Assembly: GCF_902506325.1 (NCBI RefSeq)
Contig: NZ_LR732330.1
Location: 558,001 to 622,000, forward strand
Length of the DNA: 64,000 bases
DNA from: Limnobacter sp. 130
Lineage (GTDB): Bacteria > Pseudomonadota > Gammaproteobacteria > Burkholderiales > Burkholderiaceae_B
Direction of reading: 5' to 3'
Shown piece by piece: positions 29,764-38,527 of this stretch. The position numbers and the translations under genes are program-made. Position 1 is the stretch's first letter; every line of letters starts with the position of its first letter. The notes under the pieces are model-generated. The model saw only the letters and a list, made by a program, of their open reading frames with translations, searched no databases and had not been told where the DNA came from.

Positions 29764-31020
29764 CTAGCGCCCAAAGGCGACTTCTTTCTTCTCAAACAAG
29801 CCACGAAACACAGGGTAAATGTCGCGGCGGTTGAACAACTTGCGCATGGCAAAGTGCCCGACAAAGCTGTCTTCCAGACGTTCAAAACTTTCCCACAAAT
29901 CGGACGCACGGGCCATGCCGAACATGGGTGTAGGCATGGTTTCCACGTATGCGTAGTAACGCACATGCGGCATGATTTTGGAAGAGAGATACTCCGCGCT
30001 GGCCCGCGCGTCGCGCGAGGTGGCATCACCGTCAGAGGCTTGCGCCACGTACACATTCCATGCGCTGCCGGGATAGCGGGTTTCGATGATGTGATGCATT
30101 AATTCCATGGCGGGCATGATTTCGGTGCCGCCACTTTTCTTACCGTAGAAAAAGTCTTCTTCGCTGACCTCTTCGGCTTCATCGGTGTGGCGAATGAAAA
30201 CCAGCTTCACCTCTTCATATTTGCGGGTAAGGAACAGATACAACAAGGTATAAAAGCGTTTGGCCAAATCTTTCTTGGCCTCATCCATGGAGGCAGACAC
30301 GTCCATGAGACAGAAAATGACGGCATTGGTTGACGGCTCGGGATACGTTACGCGATTGCGATAACGCAGGTCGACTTCGTCGAGAAAAGGCACATAAGAT
30401 TTTTTCTTGGGATCATCCAGCAAATCGAGCTGTCCCTTTTCTTCGTCTTCCTCTTCATCCTCTTCGTCGCGAGGCTCAAGCGCGACTCGCCGCATGAGTG
30501 AGGCCTTCATGGTGCGCAACACAGACAGAGAAGTGGGAGCGCCAGTGCGGGAATAGCCTGCGTTGCGGCTTTTCAGGCGTTTAACCGATGAAATTTCACG
30601 CTTCAACAGTTCAGGCAACTCAAGGTCATCGAAGTAAAGATTCAGGAACTCTTCACGAGACAACACGAAGGTGAAACCATCTTCGCCCTCGCCCTTGCCA
30701 GGTTTTCCGCCACCCTGCCCTTCACCACCGCCACTGGGCCTTGGAATTCGATCGCCAGGCACAAAGTCGCGATTGCCTGGCACCACATGTTCCACATCGC
30801 CACCCTGACCGAAAATGAAAGTGGGCTCGGACACTTCCCGAGTGGGAATCCGCACTTTCACACGTCCGTCTCCGCTGACATCGGAGATGGATGACTCACC
30901 AGCCACGTCAGCGACCGCCTTTTTCAGCTGTGTTTTGTAACGCCGAATAAAGCGCTCGCGATTGGGCAAGCTTCTGTTTTTGCCGTTGAGCCTGCGATCA
31001 ATAATGGTTGAATCGCCCAT
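29764..31020 (-). CDS. yeaH: DUF444 / YeaH family protein with VWA-like domain
   Basis: This 418-residue protein matches the YeaH family. The N-terminus GDSTIIDRRLNGKNRSLPNR is diagnostic. A glycine-rich low-complexity stretch (about 95-112) and a run of Glu/Asp near residues 183-197 follow. The C-terminal half has a von Willebrand A-like domain with a MIDAS motif (FCLMDVSASMDEAKKDL, about 237-253). It functions with the PrkA kinase in stress responses in enterobacteria. It lies 28 bp downstream of prkA. Confidence 0.93.
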   Translation of the reverse strand: MGDSTIIDRRLNGKNRSLPNRERFIRRYKTQLKKAVADVAGESSISDVSGDGRVKVRIPTREVSEPTFIFGQGGDVEHVVPGNRDFVPGDRIPRPSGGGEGQGGGKPGKGEGEDGFTFVLSREEFLNLYFDDLELPELLKREISSVKRLKSRNAGYSRTGAPTSLSVLRTMKASLMRRVALEPRDEEDEEEDEEKGQLDLLDDPKKKSYVPFLDEVDLRYRNRVTYPEPSTNAVIFCLMDVSASMDEAKKDLAKRFYTLLYLFLTRKYEEVKLVFIRHTDEAEEVSEEDFFYGKKSGGTEIMPAMELMHHIIETRYPGSAWNVYVAQASDGDATSRDARASAEYLSSKIMPHVRYYAYVETMPTPMFGMARASDLWESFERLEDSFVGHFAMRKLFNRRDIYPVFRGLFEKKEVAFGR

Positions 31021-31048
31021 GGCAAACTCCTTTATGCTTTTTGCGTGA

Positions 31049-33013
31049 TCAAGACGCCTTTTTCACGCGCAAATGCCACTCTACCAACAGGCGAACCTGT
31101 TTCTCGGTATAACCTTTGGCCGCCATACGGTCCACGAAGTTTTCATGCTTTTCCTGACTTTCTTTGGATCCTTTGTGATCGAAAGAAATCACGGGCAGCA
31201 AGTCTTCAGTTTTCGAGAACATGCTTCGCTCGATCACTTCGCGCAACTTCTCGTAACTTGTCCATGCGGGCATGGTGCCGGAATTGCTGGCCTGTGCACG
31301 CAACACAAAGTTGACTACCTCATTGCGGAAGTCTTTGGGATTGGCAATACCCGCAGGTTTTTCAATGCGGTTCAGCTCTTCGTTCAATGAGTCACGATCA
31401 AAAATTTGTCCCGTGGCCGGGTCGCGGAATTCTTCGTTCTGAATCCACTTGTCAGCAAACTGAATGTAACGCTCGAACAGGTTTTGCCCGTACTCGCTGT
31501 AACTCTCCAGATAGGCTGTTTGAATTTCCTTGGCCACGAATTCTGCGTACTTGGGTGTCAAGTAGCTCTTGATGAAATCAAGGTACTTGCGGGTTTGTTC
31601 CTCGGGCAGGTTGTCTTTAATGACTTGCTGCTCAAGCACATACAACAGGTGTACTGGATTGGCAGCCACCTCATGGTGGTCAAAGTTGAACACCTTGGAC
31701 AACACTTTGTAAGCCCAACGCGTGGATGATCCATTCATGCCCTCGTCGGGCCCGGACTGATCACGGTATTCCTGAATTGGTTTGGCATGCGGGTCGACGT
31801 CTTTCAGGTTCTCACCGTCGTACACGCGCATCTTGCTGAACAGGTTGCTGTTGGCAGGCTCTTTCAGGCGAGTCAACACACTGAACTGCGCCATCATGTT
31901 CAGGGTTCCCGGTGCGCAGGCTGCCTTGTTCAGAGAAGAATTTTCCAGCAATTTCTCGTAAATCTTCACTTCTTCGGACACACGCAGGCAATACGGCACT
32001 TTCACGATGTAGACACGATCAAGAAACGCTTCGTTGGTTTTGTTGTTACGGAATTGCTGCCATTCAGATTCGTTGCTGTGAGCCAGAATAATGCCGTCAA
32101 AGGGAATGGAGCCAAAGCCTTCCGTGCCTTTGAAGTTGCGTTCCTGCGTGGCGGTGAGCAAGGGGTGCAGCATCTTGATGGGTGCCTTGAACATTTCCAC
32201 AAATTCAAGCAAACCCTGGTTGGCCAAACACAAACCACCACTGAAGCTGTAAGCATCGGGATCGTCTTGGCTGAACTGGTTCAACATGCGAATGTCGACC
32301 TTGCCCACCAAGGCAGAAATGTCCTGGTTGTTTTCATCACCGGGCTCGGTCTTGCTGATCGCGATCTGGTTCAAAGTCGAAGGCATCAGGCGGATCACCC
32401 GGAACTTGCGCAGGTCGCCTCCGAATTCGTCAAGGCGTTTGGTGGCCCAGGGGCTGGCAATACCGGTTAGGTAACGACGTGGAATGCCGTATTTGTCTTC
32501 CAGTGAAGCGCCAAACTGAACTGGATCAAACAAGCCCAGTGGCGACTCATTAATGGGTGAGCCCTTGAGCGCGTAAATGGGTTGCTGCTCCATCAGCGCT
32601 TTCAGACGCTCAGCCAGAGAGGATTTGGCACTGCCGACAGGGCCAAGCAGATAAAGCACCTGCTTGCGTTCTTCGAGCCCCTGTGCGGCATGGCGGAAAT
32701 AAGCGACGATGTTTTCAATCACTTCTTCCATGCCGTAAAACTCTTTGAACGAGGGATAACGGCGCACCACACGGTTTGCGAAAACTCGGGACAGACGTGG
32801 ATCGTGGCGGGTGTTGATCACTTCGGGTTCGCCGATGGCGTGCAACATGCGTTCGGCAGCGCTGGCGTAGGTGAGCGGGTCGGCTTTGCACAGGTCGAGG
32901 TATTCTTCGAGGCTCATCTCGGTTTGCTGCAAAGCTGCAAAACGGGACTGAAACTGACCAAAAATGTCAGATTCGCTGGAATTCAAATCACGCGGTTCAA
33001 GCTCTGTGTTCAT
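31049..33013 (-). CDS. prkA: PrkA family serine protein kinase / AAA+ protein
   Basis: PrkA (YeaG in E. coli) combines an AAA+ domain with a C-terminal region likened to eukaryotic-type kinases. In this 654-residue protein the Walker A motif is LLGPVGSAKSSLAERL (about 127-142), and GFGSIPFDGIILAHSNESEW corresponds to the AAA+ core. I chose the ATG at 33013 (MNTELEPRDL) because an AGGAGG sequence lies six nt upstream. An earlier in-frame start at 33028 has no such site. The gene heads the prkA-yeaH-spoVR cluster. Confidence 0.93.
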   Translation of the reverse strand: MNTELEPRDLNSSESDIFGQFQSRFAALQQTEMSLEEYLDLCKADPLTYASAAERMLHAIGEPEVINTRHDPRLSRVFANRVVRRYPSFKEFYGMEEVIENIVAYFRHAAQGLEERKQVLYLLGPVGSAKSSLAERLKALMEQQPIYALKGSPINESPLGLFDPVQFGASLEDKYGIPRRYLTGIASPWATKRLDEFGGDLRKFRVIRLMPSTLNQIAISKTEPGDENNQDISALVGKVDIRMLNQFSQDDPDAYSFSGGLCLANQGLLEFVEMFKAPIKMLHPLLTATQERNFKGTEGFGSIPFDGIILAHSNESEWQQFRNNKTNEAFLDRVYIVKVPYCLRVSEEVKIYEKLLENSSLNKAACAPGTLNMMAQFSVLTRLKEPANSNLFSKMRVYDGENLKDVDPHAKPIQEYRDQSGPDEGMNGSSTRWAYKVLSKVFNFDHHEVAANPVHLLYVLEQQVIKDNLPEEQTRKYLDFIKSYLTPKYAEFVAKEIQTAYLESYSEYGQNLFERYIQFADKWIQNEEFRDPATGQIFDRDSLNEELNRIEKPAGIANPKDFRNEVVNFVLRAQASNSGTMPAWTSYEKLREVIERSMFSKTEDLLPVISFDHKGSKESQEKHENFVDRMAAKGYTEKQVRLLVEWHLRVKKAS

Positions 33014-33104
33014 GATGTCCTCCTGCACAACGCTTCTTTGCCTTTTACTTCGGCCGTGAACCTATTTCGCGCCCAAAGCAATCAATCTCATCTTCCGAAA
33101 AAGT

Positions 33105-33120
33105 TGCAAAAAACAAGCCA
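33105..33120 (-). promoter_or_regulatory. Sigma-54 promoter of the prkA cluster
   Basis: The minus strand reads TGGCTTGTTTTTTGCA, matching the RpoN consensus TGGCACG-N4-TTGCW at 14 of the 16 positions, counting the four free ones, with the invariant GG and GC dinucleotides correctly spaced. Transcription would begin near 33094, about 80 nt before the prkA start. The E. coli yeaGH operon is known to be RpoN-dependent, which supports the call. Confidence 0.8.
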
Positions 33121-33211
33121 GCTTTTTTATTTACATTTTTGTGCTGTTTTGGTGCTTGCAACACTTTCAGGTTAACCATGCCGTTCCCACTATCTCCCAT
33201 CGATTGGGGCA

Positions 33212-35011
33212 TTAAACCCCTGAAGCGGTTAGAGCTTCCCTTTTATTTAGACGCCAGACCGTTTGAGAAATTGCACTTTTTTCAAATTTTTGTTGCCCCT
33301 GCTCTTCCAGAAACTCGAGCACATTCATGACCACACCCTTTTTGGCCAACACGCCGGGCATGTCATCAAGGCGATACTGCTTGCGCAGCAACTCAAACAT
33401 GGGTTTGTCGATGGCAATTGACTTGCCTTGTTGTATATGTGACGCAATCGCCTTGATTAATTCCTTCTGGGTATCAATTTCAGACAACTTGCTGAATTCA
33501 AGTACGAAGCCATGTTTGCGCAATCGGTTCACAAATCGGGAAGGCTTCAGGCGCCCGGAGAGCACCACAGTCATTTCTATGGGCAAGCCGGCCATGCGCT
33601 GCAAATAGTTTTCGTGAAGCAAGGTTGGAAACACGATCAGGCTGCCACCTGAATCGCCCACATGGTCCATATTTTCAATGCGTGGCAACTGCCGACCCGG
33701 CACTTTCAAAAGCAACTGGGCACGCAGCACCACATAGGGCTGCTTGAACAACCACAAACCCAAAACGACCACATTGATTGCAGTGACCGCGGTGAATACC
33801 CAAAGCACCTCACCTTTCATTGCCAACAAAATTGCAATTGCAAACCCTGCAGACACCACCATAAAGAAGGAATTGATAATGTTATTGGCCGACACCACGC
33901 GCGAGCGGCTTTCCTTGGGTGCAAAGGCCTGCATGGTGGCGTACAAGGGCACGCTGTATAAACCCACGCCAATGCTGATCAGCACAAAAAGGCCCAGCAC
34001 AGACAAATTGTGCAATTGACCAAAGAAAGCCACCACGGTTTGCTGATCGGGATTGGTTTGATAAGCCACCAATACCCAGTGCAACAGGCCGCCAGCAACA
34101 ATCATCACGACCAGCCCCCACAACACCAAACCCATTTCAATGCGTTTGCGCGACCACTTCTCGCAGAGGAATGCGCCAATACCCAGGCCCACCGTGAATG
34201 CAAACAGCAACACTGTGGCCACACCCGGACTTGCGTTGAGCAGGGTTTTCGACAACAGCGGAAACTGGGTCAAATAAGTAGCACCCACAAACCAAAGCCA
34301 TGAAATGCCCAACAAGGCTGGCCACACCTTGGGCAAATTGGTGGCGAAACGTACGTTGCGCCAGGTCTCAGTGAACAGGTTCCAGTTCACTTTCAAGTCG
34401 GGTGAGTGCGAAGGCGTTAGTGGCATTTGCCGGGCTTGATAAACCCCCATCAAAGCCACCACAAAACCAAATCCACAGACGATGTAAACGGCAAGATTGC
34501 CTGCGTCTTGACTCATCAAGCTGCCCGCTGCAATGGTGCCGAGCAAAATAGCCATGAAGGTGGCGGACTCTACCAAGGCATTGGCCATGACCAGTTCGCT
34601 GGACTTGAGTTGTTCTGGCAAATAAGCGTATTTTGCGGGGCCAAAAAACGCAGACTGTGTGCCCAGTAGAAACACACCGAGTATGAGCAGTTCAACCGAG
34701 TTCAGAAGAAAACCAGCTGCGGTGATCAAAACAATGGGGGGTTCTAGCCACTTGGCCAAACGCATGACTTTGGTTTTGTCGAATTTGTCGGCAAGCTGCC
34801 CACTGGTGGCCGAGAATAATACGAATGGAAGGATGAACAAGGCAGCGATCAGGTTGATCAACAAACCAGGTGAAAAACTGCCGCGAAGTGCATCGTTGTA
34901 AGTGACGGCGAGCGTGACGGCAAACTTCAAAAGATTGTCGTTGAACGCACCGAGAAACTGCGTCCAGAAGAAAGCACCAAATCGTTTGTCACGAATCAAT
35001 TGAATTGCCAT
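33212..35011 (-). CDS. MFS transporter related to LplT / Aas, with C-terminal soluble domain
   Basis: The first 400 or so residues of this 599-residue protein form a major facilitator domain. It begins RFGAFFWTQFLGAFNDNLLKFAV, close to the lysophospholipid transporter LplT and to the N-terminal half of fused Aas-type proteins. The last 180 residues are soluble and follow the position of the PlsC-like acyltransferase in those fusions, but the expected HxxxxD motif is not present where GGSLIVFPTLLHENYL occurs. A role in phospholipid recycling is inferred. I start at the ATG at 35011 (MAIQLIRDKR). Confidence 0.75.
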   Translation of the reverse strand: MAIQLIRDKRFGAFFWTQFLGAFNDNLLKFAVTLAVTYNDALRGSFSPGLLINLIAALFILPFVLFSATSGQLADKFDKTKVMRLAKWLEPPIVLITAAGFLLNSVELLILGVFLLGTQSAFFGPAKYAYLPEQLKSSELVMANALVESATFMAILLGTIAAGSLMSQDAGNLAVYIVCGFGFVVALMGVYQARQMPLTPSHSPDLKVNWNLFTETWRNVRFATNLPKVWPALLGISWLWFVGATYLTQFPLLSKTLLNASPGVATVLLFAFTVGLGIGAFLCEKWSRKRIEMGLVLWGLVVMIVAGGLLHWVLVAYQTNPDQQTVVAFFGQLHNLSVLGLFVLISIGVGLYSVPLYATMQAFAPKESRSRVVSANNIINSFFMVVSAGFAIAILLAMKGEVLWVFTAVTAINVVVLGLWLFKQPYVVLRAQLLLKVPGRQLPRIENMDHVGDSGGSLIVFPTLLHENYLQRMAGLPIEMTVVLSGRLKPSRFVNRLRKHGFVLEFSKLSEIDTQKELIKAIASHIQQGKSIAIDKPMFELLRKQYRLDDMPGVLAKKGVVMNVLEFLEEQGQQKFEKSAISQTVWRLNKREALTASGV

Positions 35012-35048
35012 GCATTGAGCATAGCGCAAAATATTCCGTGCGAGAAAT

Positions 35049-35074
35049 AAAAAAGCCCCTCACGCGAGGGGCTT
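35049..35074 (-). terminator. Intrinsic terminator downstream of fadE
   Basis: AAAGCCCCTC pairs with GAGGGGCTTT around a 4-nt loop. On the minus strand it is followed by TTTTATTTC. It lies 53 nt after the fadE stop and separates fadE from the MFS transporter gene. Confidence 0.9.
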
Positions 35075-35126
35075 TCTTTGGCGTTTTTACTACAACAGAA
35101 ATGTTGCGAAAAACTTGCCTTTAAAA

Positions 35127-37622
35127 TCAAGCAGCTGCTTTGTACTCAGTCACTGGCTTGGCTTCAACGATTTCGTCAGGAATTTGACCATTGGTGCGCA
35201 AATAGTCTTTGCTGAAGTCATCGGTCAAGATCGCGTCGAAACGAATTGGCTCGTATTCACGAATGCCTTGGGCCAAATCAGGACTAATCAGGTTCTTGGC
35301 CACAGCGTCTTTCAGTTGATCTTCCAGACCTTCACCGATCACTTTGCCCGAAGACACAGCTTTCAGGAAGTTGCTGTAACCAGGCTCAATGGACAACAGC
35401 TTGTCAGCAGCTTCCAGAATGCGACCGGTTGGGTCTGACAAACCTTCGCCGACGAATACTTTGTCGAGCAGACGTTCTGCAAATGCATTGCGTGTCATCA
35501 GCAACTCGGCAACTTCAGCATTGGTTTTGTCACTTGGGCCTTTGGATTTGCCCATACCCAAGGGGTAGGCCACAAAGCTCAGCAGCTTGCCAATGGCCTT
35601 GTTGGGGAAGTTGCGGTTGAACTCGGTGAACGCTTTGTCGATTTCGAACAAGGAGTCTTCAATCGCCCACTGTGCGTGCGGCAACTCGTCAGCCAAGCGA
35701 CCGTTGGTTTCAAAATACTTCAGCACGGCTGTGGCCATGTAAAGGTGGCTTAGCACGTCGCCCAAACGGGCCGACAAGCGCTCGCGACGCTTCAGTTCGC
35801 CACCCAATACACCCATGGCCACGTCGGCTGTGAATGCCAGTGCAGCGGAACGACGCTCAATGGCTTTGGCGTAATCAGCCATGGGGCCACTGACCGGGCT
35901 TTTTGCCAAACGGTTGCCAGTCAAACCAAGTACCAGGGCACGCATGGCGCGATTGAAAATGTGGCCCAAGTGACCGAAGAATGCTGTGTCGAAATCACGC
36001 AGACCTTCTTCTTTGTTGGGGTTCTGGGCTGCCTGCATTTCCTTCAATACCCAAGGATGACAGCGAATTGCGCCCTGACCAAACACGATGAGGTTACGCG
36101 TCATGATGTTCGCGCCTTCAACTGTGATAGCCACTGGCATGGCCTGATAAGCCTGACCCAGGTAGTTGCGTGGGCCAAGAATAACAGTGCGGCCACCGTG
36201 CACGTCCATGGAGCGCAGGATGATCTCGCGCATCATTTCAGTCATGTGGTATTTCATCATGGCGGTAACCACAGAAGGTGCACATTCTGCACAGGCTGTT
36301 GCGGTCAACACGCGAGAGGCTTCCAGCTTGTAGGTCAGGCCGCCGATTTTACCGGTTGCTTCCTGAACACCTTCAAAACGGCCAATTGGCATTTTGAACT
36401 GGCGACGAATGCGTGCATACGCACCAGTGGCCAGGTACATGCCCCAACCAGAGGCTGCCGACAAGGCGGGCAAGGAAATGCCACGGCCTGCTGACAAACA
36501 CTCAACCAGCATTCTCCAGCCTTTGCCGGCCATTTCACGGCCACCAATGATGGCGTTCAATGGAATGTAGACGTCGTTACCGATGATGGGGCCGTTCATG
36601 AAAACAGCACCGGGGAAATGACGACGACCAATTTGTACATTCGGCGTGTCAGCTGGCAACAAGGCGCAGGTAATGCCGTAATCGACTTTGGATTTGTCGC
36701 CCAGCAGGCCTTGCGGATCTTTCAGCTTGAATGCCAAACCAACCACCGTGGCCACTGGTGCCAGGGTGATGTAGCGCTTGCTGAAGTTCAGCACGATACC
36801 CAGCTCTTCTTTGCCGTCGACCACGCGCTTGACAACAACGCCTGTATCGGGAATTGCAGATGCGTCGGAGCCTACTTCAGGGCCAGTCAAACCAAAACAG
36901 GGAATTTCACGGCCATCCACCAAACGTGGCAACCAGTAGTCTTTTTGCTCTTGCGTACCGTAGTGCATGATCAACTCGCCTGGGCCCAAGGAGTTGGGAA
37001 CCATCACGGTGACCGATGCGGTCAATGAGCGGGTGGCAATTTTCGCCACTACGCAGCTTTGCGCGTAGGGGGAGAATCCCAAACCACCGTGTTCTTTGGC
37101 AATCAACATGGCAAAGAATTTATTCTTGCCCATGAAATCCCAGACTTCTTGAGGCAGGTCTTTCAACTCGAAAGTGATCTTCCAGTCGTCGAGCATTTTG
37201 CACAGCTCTTCTGTCTCGTTGTCCAGGTAAGACTTTTCATCGGCGGTCAGCTCGGTGTACTTGACGTTCATCAGCTTGGACCAATCTGGCTTGCCACCAA
37301 ACATTTCGGCTTCCCACCAGGTGTCACCCGCTTCGAGCGCATCTTTTTCGGTTGGGCTCATGGCAGGCAGCGCCTTGCTGAAAGCCTTGAAAATAGGCGC
37401 AGTCAAAACACCACGGCGCAAGCTAGATACGTTCAGCACCACTGCGATGGGAAGGTAAATTGCAGCGAACACGATCAGACCAAGTTCACCCAATCCGCCC
37501 AGGGCATAGAAGCCCAGCGCAGACGCGCCAATGGCGGCGGTGAAGGTCAGCAGGTTTGCACCGCTGTAGATGAGGCCGATCAGCACAATGGCTGAAAAAA
37601 CGGCGAAAAGTGAATTTGACAT
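35127..37622 (-). CDS. fadE: Acyl-CoA dehydrogenase FadE
   Basis: FadE catalyses the first oxidation of fatty-acid beta-oxidation, producing trans-2-enoyl-CoA. The 831 residues match the long membrane-associated FadE family (E. coli about 814). Two hydrophobic N-terminal helices (about 5-25 and 30-65) precede the flavoprotein domain, which contains FGLTGPEVGSDASAIPDTG (about 246-264). The C-terminal 250 residues are FadE-specific helical sequence. It has its own sigma-70 promoter with palindromes between promoter and start, and a strong terminator, so it is a single-gene unit. Confidence 0.95.
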   Translation of the reverse strand: MSNSLFAVFSAIVLIGLIYSGANLLTFTAAIGASALGFYALGGLGELGLIVFAAIYLPIAVVLNVSSLRRGVLTAPIFKAFSKALPAMSPTEKDALEAGDTWWEAEMFGGKPDWSKLMNVKYTELTADEKSYLDNETEELCKMLDDWKITFELKDLPQEVWDFMGKNKFFAMLIAKEHGGLGFSPYAQSCVVAKIATRSLTASVTVMVPNSLGPGELIMHYGTQEQKDYWLPRLVDGREIPCFGLTGPEVGSDASAIPDTGVVVKRVVDGKEELGIVLNFSKRYITLAPVATVVGLAFKLKDPQGLLGDKSKVDYGITCALLPADTPNVQIGRRHFPGAVFMNGPIIGNDVYIPLNAIIGGREMAGKGWRMLVECLSAGRGISLPALSAASGWGMYLATGAYARIRRQFKMPIGRFEGVQEATGKIGGLTYKLEASRVLTATACAECAPSVVTAMMKYHMTEMMREIILRSMDVHGGRTVILGPRNYLGQAYQAMPVAITVEGANIMTRNLIVFGQGAIRCHPWVLKEMQAAQNPNKEEGLRDFDTAFFGHLGHIFNRAMRALVLGLTGNRLAKSPVSGPMADYAKAIERRSAALAFTADVAMGVLGGELKRRERLSARLGDVLSHLYMATAVLKYFETNGRLADELPHAQWAIEDSLFEIDKAFTEFNRNFPNKAIGKLLSFVAYPLGMGKSKGPSDKTNAEVAELLMTRNAFAERLLDKVFVGEGLSDPTGRILEAADKLLSIEPGYSNFLKAVSSGKVIGEGLEDQLKDAVAKNLISPDLAQGIREYEPIRFDAILTDDFSKDYLRTNGQIPDEIVEAKPVTEYKAAA

Positions 37623-37646
37623 GGTTATACCCCTTGAATGTCATCA

Positions 37647-37666
37647 AAGTTACTTCTAAGTTACTT
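37647..37666. promoter_or_regulatory. Tandem palindrome upstream of fadE, candidate operator
   Basis: The 9-bp inverted repeat AAGTTACTT occurs twice, at 37647-37655 and 37658-37666, with centres 11 bp apart, about one helical turn. The pair lies between the predicted -10 box and the fadE start, where a repressor would block transcription. TetR-type regulators of fatty-acid degradation (FadR or PsrA types) act at such sites, but I do not recognise this motif as belonging to a specific one. Confidence 0.5.
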
Positions 37667-37672
37667 AGGCGT

Positions 37673-37701
37673 AACATGCGCTTTCAGTGAACAACTGTCA
37701 A
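37673..37701 (-). promoter_or_regulatory. Putative sigma-70 promoter of fadE
   Basis: The minus strand has a perfect -35 box TTGACA, a 17-nt spacer, and CATGTT as -10 (or ATGTTA with an 18-nt spacer). The -10 is weak, consistent with a regulated promoter. The rest of the 37,702-38,009 region is AT-rich and shows no gene; it must also hold the promoter of the SRPBCC gene on the other strand. Confidence 0.55.
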
Positions 37702-38009
37702 CCTCATTGCACCAAAAAAACAGCGACTTTTCTAGAGACTTAGTTCGAAAAAAATCAATGATTTACATTGCAATGCAACATAAGTTTTTTAAAAAACAAA
37801 CAAGAGCAAGCATAGGCAACAGTTCCAGAAGACCAGAAAAACGGTGCAGCGCAACACAGTTGTTTTTAGTTGAACCCGGTAATTCACCAGATTTCACAAG
37901 CCCCCAATGAAGCGCCACGCAGTTACCTCATCGGGCTAACAAGCGCGCCAATTAACCGATACACTTCAACCCATGCAGTACAACATCCACAATAAAAAGC
38001 GAGGGAAAT

Positions 38010-38474
38010 ATGGCAGTTAACGTGAATGTAAAAATCGAAAAATCGTTCAAAGTGGCTTGCAGTGCCAAAAAAGCGTTTGACCAGTTGGCGGATGTTGCGG
38101 ACACCGTTTCCCTGTTTCCCAAACTGGACAAAATTGTGGATCTTGGCGATGCCGTGTGGCGCTGGGAAATGGCGAAGATTGGCGCAGCAGGTATTTCCCA
38201 CCAGGTTAAGTATGCTGTGAAGTACACCAACGATGGCGCATCCAAAATTGACTGGAACCCTGTTCCAGGCGAAGGCAATGCCACCGTATCGGGCGGCTGG
38301 GTCATTAAAGAAGACAGCCCCAAGGCATGTACAATTTCGTTCCGCTCGACCGGTGAGTTCGAAATGCCAGTGCCTCGCCTGATGAAAGGAATTGCAGAAG
38401 GTATTGTGAAATCGGAATTTGACGCGCAGGTGGGTACCTTCCTTGATCGCGTAAAAGCCAAACTGGAATCTTGA
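38010..38474 (+). CDS. SRPBCC family protein
   Basis: This 154-residue protein looks like a START/Bet v1-like lipid- or polyketide-binding fold of the SRPBCC superfamily. The pattern is an N-terminal strand (VNVKIEKSFKVACSAKKAFDQL), a helix with SLFPKLDKI, and a long C-terminal helix (SEFDAQVGTFLDRVKAKLES). No enzymatic residues can be assigned. It lies divergently from fadE and 53 bp upstream of a saccharopine-dehydrogenase-like gene, suggesting lipid-related function, but that is inference. Confidence 0.75.
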   Translation: MAVNVNVKIEKSFKVACSAKKAFDQLADVADTVSLFPKLDKIVDLGDAVWRWEMAKIGAAGISHQVKYAVKYTNDGASKIDWNPVPGEGNATVSGGWVIKEDSPKACTISFRSTGEFEMPVPRLMKGIAEGIVKSEFDAQVGTFLDRVKAKLES

Positions 38475-38527
38475 ACACAACAACAAGGGAGCCCCACTGA
38501 GGGCTCCAAAGCGCTTTAGGAGACGCA

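Noticed and set aside
32002-32256. Minus-strand short frame inside prkA as a nested gene
   Set aside because: It is an alternative frame of prkA with no start signal or similarity.
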